A stretch of 64,000 bases of DNA from Pleurodeles waltl (taxonomy: Eukaryota > Chordata > Amphibia > Caudata > Salamandridae). The position numbers were made by a program, and so were the translations under genes. Shown here piece by piece: positions 57,411-64,000 of the stretch. The first letter of the stretch is position 1. Every line of letters starts with the position of its first letter. The DNA is taken from assembly GCF_031143425.1 (NCBI RefSeq), contig NC_090443.1, positions 1,055,849,554-1,055,913,553 of the forward strand. The letters are read 5' to 3'. The notes beneath the pieces are model-generated. The model had not been told where the DNA came from. It was given only the letters and a program-made list of their open reading frames with translations, and made no database searches.

Positions 57411-58321
57411 GGGGCACATTACGACCCCAGCGGTAAAAACCGCCTACTGCCGTGGCGACGGCTGCCAAAAGACCTTTACCACGGCTACCAGCTGTCTGCC
57501 CTATTATGACCACAGTCGGATTTCTGCCAGAAGGTTGGCGGAAATCCGGCTGTGGCCATGCCGGCGGATGGCGGTAACGCCACGCCAGTAGACCGCCGCA
57601 GACCGTATCATGACCCATGATATGGTCTGGCGGTGTTCTGCCTGGGGACGCTGCTGCTGGCAGCAGCGCCGCGTCCCGTCTCCTGCCGGAGGACCCCCTG
57701 ACAACAGGTAAGTTGGGTGCTCCAACAGGGGAGGGGGACGGGGGGTGTTGTGTGTGTGTGTGGGGGTGTGCGTGTATGTCTGTGCGTGCGTGTATGCAGG
57801 TGTGTGTTGCGTGTTGTATGTGTGTACATGTATGGATGTGTGAGTGCGTGTATGTTGTGTTGTGTGAATGCGTGTGCGTTTGTATGTATGTCAGTGTATG
57901 TGGATGTGTGTGTGAATGGATGTATGCATACGTGGATGAATGTGGGAATGAGTGTGTGTATGAGTGTGTTCGTGAAGGTGTGTGAATGTTGTGAGGGGGT
58001 TGTGTGGGGAATCCGGGGAGGGGGGCGGGGAAGACCCCTATCAATGACAGGGAAGGGATTCCCTGTCACTGTTAGTGCCTACCACCATGGTTTTCGTGGC
58101 AGTAAGGCTGCCACGAAAACCATGGCGGTAGGCGGGGTCATAATTCCGCAGGCGGGCTAGTGATGGCCGCCAGGCTGGAGACTGATGTCTCCAGCCCGAC
58201 AGTCATTACCGCTGTGGCGGTCGGTGTGGTACAATGTCTTAATATGGAGAAAAGTACCGCCAGCCTGTTGGCAGTACTTTCCTCCATATTAACTCCGCCC
58301 GCCAGGGTCATAATGACCCCC
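57411..58321. mobile_element. PIF/Harbinger-like MITE with TG-rich centre, second copy
   Basis: A 911-bp element from GGGGCACATTACGACC to GGTCATAATGACCCCC, flanked by TAT at 57408-57410 and 58322-58324. The arms and order match 25826-26830: GGAGGACC followed by a CAGGTAAGTTG motif, the G/T-rich centre, ACCCCTATCA, CAGGGAAGG-ATTCCCTG, and a hairpin with CCATGGTTTTCGTGGCAG. It is inserted in the DIRS-like remnant. Frames on both strands (up to 243 codons at 57313-58044) are translations of the TG tract and inverted arms. Confidence 0.9.
57735..57990. repeat. TG-rich low-complexity tract
   Basis: Imperfect (TG)n interspersed with A and C, inside the MITE at 57411-58321. It has the same position as the TG-rich centre of the copy at 25826-26830. 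Confidence 0.9.
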
Positions 58322-59022
58322 TATGTCCCAATGGAGACTCATGCTGTCATGACATAATCCCAAGAAATACAAAACCAAAATGTTCAAAGAACATGCAGAA
58401 ACCCGCAAGCGTCCACACAGAGGTGTAGAACAGTCCGCAAAACTGAAATGGCTGTATGAACGTGGCCTTAAGGTAAAACACATAAATGTCTTAAGGCCCA
58501 GGAAGGTAATAACGATCTTGTGTACAACGCACCTACCCTGGCAAAGTATCGACCTTTTAATATGAACATTAAGTTATACCATATATCCCCTAAACGTGAA
58601 GCAAGCACCAGAGGCGGAGTACCGCATAGACTGTTAACGTAGGCTACCAGCCACCAAGGAGTTTTGAGGCCTACACCCTCAGTGCTATACAGCCCCATCA
58701 GTGGAACATCATTCTATTGATGAACAAGGATAGCCCAGAAAGGAAGCTTAAGGTCGCACAAATACTATATATATAAAAGTATAAGGGGCACTTCAAAATA
58801 TTAACCAGAAAGAAAATAAGAGTTATACTGTAAACAAACCCTCTTATAAATAGGTGCTCATATACAGAAACTCTCATGGAGTTGCAATGGCAAAAGTTCC
58901 TGATAAAGGATACGAAATCTCATGTCTATGAAATCGCAGGTTAAAAGAATAACACCTTACAGGACTGGAACTCTGCCCCCCTAAATGAGGGTCTAATACT
59001 TCACAAGCTGAGCAATCCTGAC

Positions 59023-59026
<4 letters not shown>

Positions 59027-59071
<45 letters not shown>
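59027..59071. repeat. (TA)n microsatellite
   Basis: An uninterrupted run of about 22 TA dinucleotides. Confidence 0.98.
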
Positions 59072-59073
<2 letters not shown>

Positions 59074-60844
59074 TCCCAGAACATACAAAAGATGCTCCAG
59101 CCAGAGCAAGATACATACCATGATGGTAATTAACTCTTGAGCAGAATCTCTTCTTCAGAGTAAAGAAAAAACTGTATGACCTGTATATCAGGTCTCATCC
59201 CATTAAGGATCAAACAAGAATGATCATATGAAAAGCTGTCATTGACAAACCTGAAGGGGGAAGTCACCACTTTTGCACCAAGTAGTAAATAGTAATAAAT
59301 AATTCACTATCAACCTCTTCTGGAAGAGAAGGCAGTAGAACTGCCACTGAGTCCCATAACGCATGGGAAACCTGCCCAGAGCTCATGCTGTGTTTAATGA
59401 CCTCAATGCTGAACTGACTGGAGAAAATATTCCTCCCACAATTTTCCAGCCATCTGCAGTCCTTGTTTTGTGGAACCAAAGGAAGGACACTAGGGTCTGC
59501 TGAAGCAGTAGCTGCTGCACAACCAGACCTTTTGTGGGGGGTTGTCTTAAGAGGCAAACTGGGTCCTCAGGGGCGGGTCGATGCCTATGGGGTACAGCCC
59601 GGTCATCTGGAGCCCCAGTAACTGGTTTCACCCAAGCTCCCAACACAAGTTCACATAGAGACTCACTATAAGGGAGTAAGAACTTCACCCGTCTCACTCT
59701 AGAGAAGTACATTCACTGAAGGGTCTGTAGATAATTCCACCAAGGGAAGCTGCTGATCCAAAACTACAGCTGCTCTCCTCAACACTTCAGCATAAAAGGA
59801 ACTCACCTCTAAAGCCATACCGGGGGGGGGGTAAGTCAGAAGCTGGAGAGGACTCAAGTCCACTAGCCTCACCCAGTTCTGTCATCCAATTTCCCTCCAG
59901 AGGGGAATGGACACTGTTGTCCACAGGGTTCTTACACTCAACATCCTCTCTTTCACCTTCAAAACTGTGTTTTCCCGCAGGAAAAATAGTAATAGGTTGT
60001 ATAGGAACAGAGGGAGAGTTGTCTAAATTAGTCGGCTCCATCGGCGCGACATCAGATGCCATCCAGCGCCATTGCTGCATCATATCGGCACCCGAAAGGG
60101 TGATGGGTTCAGGCATTGATTAGCGGCGCTGATGTCAATGGCTGACCAGACTCCGACATCGCAGGTGGAAACCCTGAAGGGCTGGGTACCGGCATAGGTA
60201 CCGATCCGATAACGGATCCAGAGGGCCTAACTGACACCGAGGGTGAACCTGCCGGCAGGGATTCAGTTAGGACACCTCCCACTTCCTTGGGGCTACAAAG
60301 CGCACCAGAGGGAGGTTGCTGCCCAAAGACTTCATGCAGGGAATTATATTACTCCTACATTAGGGCTAGAGTCGCCCCAGCTCCAGGAAAAACAGGGAGG
60401 CACGGGGTGGACTCCTGTGAATGCTCAAGAAGCGAAGGTTGGGAGACAGCATCAGAGACACCTGACTTACGTGTTGGTTTTGACTGTTTCTGATTTGAAG
60501 CCTCCTTTGACGTCAACAGTGATGGACCCTTGAGCGAATGTCTCCTCGATCGGTCTCTGCACCTTGACGGGGACCTATGACTCTGCTGTGTCCCTGATAA
60601 CTGCACCGCCAACATTTTCATTCAATGCTCTCTCAGCGCCTTTGGCTGAAGACGACAACAAGATCCACAATCCTCGGAGTCATGGTGTTCTCCAAGGCCC
60701 CACATACAGGTGGTATGACACCTGTCTGCCACAAGATCCACAGGGCTTAAACCCCGAAGACATCTCGAAGAAAGCACACTGTTTCCTTGACAAGACATCG
60801 AGCTGAGCCAAATAAATTGCCCTTAAACACTCCAGATTCACATT

Positions 60845-61062
60845 GGAAGCGTGGAAAAGAAGGAACTGACGTACATGCATTGGCGAGGGGTGATAAGGAC
60901 CTTGTCTACGTCAAATCCGGTGTACGATGTTGATACAGAGTAACACAATGCCCTCTTCCGACTCGCAGACATGTGGGGGAGAGCATTTCTGGATCCAGTC
61001 TGGCGCCTGGAGGAGGATTCAGATGTAAGGAACCTGCAGCTAGATGTCTCTAACAGATGCAA
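60845..61062 (-). repeat. Right inverted terminal repeat of the DIRS-like element
   Basis: Reverse complement homologous to 55952-56115; see the left copy for shared words. The outer boundary near 61062 is approximate. Confidence 0.62.
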
Positions 61063-61159
61063 TGTTTACTTGAACTGTAGCTCATTCGTCAGCCGCTGTA
61101 ATCCCAGTCAAAGTAACCTGAATACTCTGGCAGCCTGGGATGGTGCCCAAGAGTTCAGA

Positions 61160-61490
61160 GGTTAATCCTAGACTCCTTGGACAGTGGCTAAGAGGTCTGA
61201 GGTCAATCCTAGGACCCCTGGGACAATGTCTAAGAGGTCCAGGGTCATTTGTAGGACTCCTGGGACAGTGACTAAGAGGTCTGAGGTCAGTCCTAGGACC
61301 CCTGGGACAATATCTAAGAGGTCCAGGGTCATTTGTAGGACTCCTGGGACAGTGACTAAGAGGTCTGAGGTCAATCCTAGGACCCCTGGGACAATGTCTA
61401 AGAGGTCCAGGGTCATTTGTAGGACTCATGGGACAGTGACTAAGAGGTCTGGCATCAATTCTGGGAGGTGGGGTAACTTCCACGGCACCT
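61160..61490. repeat. 84-bp minisatellite (two 42-bp halves)
   Basis: About four 84-bp units, each made of a GGTCTGAGGTCAATCCTAGG half and a GGTCCAGGGTCATTTGTAGG half joined by AC(C/T)CCTGGGACA and CTAAGAG. Related to the 42-bp array that follows. Frames on both strands are repeat artefacts. Confidence 0.95.
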
Positions 61491-61844
61491 AATAGACTAA
61501 TTAGGGGATTTGGGGTTGTTTATTGGACTATCAATAAATATTTGCCAGGGCAGTAATTATTCCACCTGGGGCAAATTCTGCAAATGTGGGGGCAGTAAAC
61601 AATGGAACTTTAGTCAATTTCGGGACTCATGGGCCACTAACTAGGGAGCTTATGACTCTCTTGTCAATAACTAACGGACTGGGAATAAATCCAGTACTCC
61701 TGGAACAGTACCTACAATTCTAAGACCTTCATATCTGAAACAAGAGGAACTGGAGTCAAGCCTACACTGCCTGGGACAGAAAGTAAGAGGTCTGTTTGAA
61801 ATTTACAACTGTCTGTAGGGTACTGAGTGAGCCAGGTGTCACCT
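61491..61844. other. Intronic spacer with degenerate 42-bp words
   Basis: Contains scattered CTCCTGG(A/G)ACAGTA and GGGACTCATGGG words of the flanking arrays but no regular units. Confidence 0.5.
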
Positions 61845-63030
61845 GGGACTCCTGGGGCAGTAACCAGGTGTACTGGGGCAGATTCTAAGACTCCTGGGGC
61901 AGTAACCAGGTCTACTGGGGCTGACTCTAAGACTCCTGGGGCAGTAACCAGGTGTACCAGGGCTGATTCTAAGACTCCTGGGGCAGTAACCAGGTGTACT
62001 GGGGCTGATTCTAAGACTCCTGGGGCAGTAACCGGGTGTACTAGGGCTGATTCTAAGACTCCTGGGGCTGTAACCGGGTGTACTGGGCTGATTCTAAGAC
62101 TCATGGGGCAGTAATCAGGTGTACTGGGGCTGATGATTATAAGACTCCTCGGACAGTAACTGGGTGTACCGGGCTGATTCTAAGACTCCTGGGGTAGTAA
62201 CCGGGTGTACCAGGGCTGATTCTAAGACTCCTGGGGCAGTAACCAGGTGTACCGGGGCTGATACTAAGACTCATGGGACAGTAACTGGGTGTACCGGGCT
62301 GATTCTAAGACTCCTGGGGTAGTAACCGGGTGTACTGGGGCTGATTCTAAGACTCCTGGGGCAGTAACAAGGTGTACCGGGGCTGATACTAAGACTTCTG
62401 GGGCAGTAACCCGGTGTACTGGGGCTGATTCTAAGACTCCTGGGACAGTAACCAGGTGTACTGGGGCCTATTCTAAGACACCTGGGGCAGTAACCGGGTG
62501 TACTGGGGCTGATTCTAAGACTCCTGGGGCAGTAACCGGGTGTACCGGGCTGATTCTAAGACTCCTGGGGCAGTAACCAGGTCTACTGGGGCTGACTCCA
62601 AGACTCCTGAGGCAGTAACCAGGTCTACTGGGGCTGATGATTATAAGACTCCTGGGACAGTAACCAGGTGTACTGGGGCTGATTCTAAGACTCTGCATCA
62701 GGAACCGGGTGTACTGGGGCTGACTCTAAGACTCCTTTGAAACTGGTCATTGGCCTGGGGTCACCTCAAGTACTCTTGGGGCAGTACCCCAGTGTACTGC
62801 TGCTGGTTCTGAGACTCCTGAGACTGTACTTACTGGTCTGGGGCCATTTCTGTGACTTGAGGAACAGTAACCGGGTGTATTACCGCTGGTTCTAAGTCAC
62901 CTTGGACAGTAGTCATTGGCCTGGGGTCACCTCAAGTTCTCCTGGGACAGTACTTTAGTGTACTGCCCCTGGTTCTAAGACTCCTGGGCCTGTACATACT
63001 GGTCCGGGCCAGTTCTGTGTGTCATGGGAC
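61845..63030. repeat. 42-bp minisatellite array
   Basis: About 20 regular units to 62740 and several degenerate ones to about 63030. Units contain ACTCCTGGGGCAGTAACC, AGGTGTACTGGGGCTG and ATTCTAAG. Because 42 is 14 codons, frames of up to 130 codons remain open. The array ends close to exon 3. Confidence 0.95.

Positions 63031-64000
<970 letters not shown>

Larger units (their letters stand above)
55862..61062 (-). mobile_element. DIRS-like retroelement remnant, internally deleted
   Basis: Bounded by inverted repeats at 55862-56230 and about 60845-61062. Minus-strand pieces at 59260-60880 look like gag-type sequence: a cysteine motif CGSCGRQVSYH near 60740, serine/arginine-rich SHRSPSRCRDRSRRHS near 60560, and an alpha-helical end with LRQPPTKGLVVQQLLL near 59530. 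They are spread over different frames. I found no RT or tyrosine recombinase, so assignment to DIRS rests on the inverted termini and gag resemblance. A 911-bp MITE is inserted at 57411. Length and boundaries are approximate. Confidence 0.55.

Noticed and set aside
57313..58069. 243-codon histidine/threonine-rich frame
   Set aside because: It runs through the TG tract of a MITE on the opposite strand.

Overview
The window reads as one stretch of a very large vertebrate genome and contains three exons of a single plus-strand gene. Exons at 11115-11403, 55137-55238 and 63384-63555 encode consecutive parts of a T-box DNA-binding domain of the TBX1/TBX10 subfamily. Residue choices favour TBX10. 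The splice phases agree at both junctions. The intron between the first two exons is 43,733 bp and the next is 8,145 bp. Long introns, many nested LTR retrotransposons, GC-rich hairpin MITEs and a DIRS-like remnant suggest a salamander, most likely a newt such as Pleurodeles. The species call rests on my memory of repeat families and was not searched.

Layout. 1-10215: three tandem arrays (51-bp, 72-bp and about 140-170-bp units) in the intron upstream of the first exon. 10216-14270: the first exon, two small transposons and a 55-bp minisatellite. 14270-17007: a Ty3/gypsy-type remnant with gag/protease. 18110-28362: a minus-strand LTR element whose outer LTR ends lie in the same kind of 85-92-bp tandem repeat. 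Its interior holds RT/RNase H, a 3-kb solo LTR, pieces of a second LTR family and a MITE. 30334-32439: a short gypsy element with two 259-bp LTRs and a 5-bp target duplication, inserted in a minisatellite that continues to 33485. 34456-37105: a MITE and a 62-63-bp array. 37992-38620 and 47745-48373: two inverted copies of a MITE built from a chain of hairpins, on either side of a 7.2-kb array (38986-46165) and an LTR fragment. 48536-50900: minisatellites and a TIR element. 52195-54880: an L2/CR1-like LINE with a nested SINE. 55137 onward: exon 2 with a hAT-like MITE seven bases inside its intron, a DIRS-like remnant, 42-bp arrays, triplicated acceptor-like sequence, and exon 3.

Functionally, the T-box gene is the only host gene I can support. 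The rest is intronic repeat, and tandem repeats alone make up more than a third of the window. Most long open frames are artefacts of arrays whose unit is a multiple of three. The most unusual observations are paired substitutions that preserve pairing in the hairpin-chain MITE, a hAT insertion that duplicated a splice-donor sequence, triplicated acceptor-like sequence before exon 3, and two large arrays with an E-box hexamer in nearly every unit.
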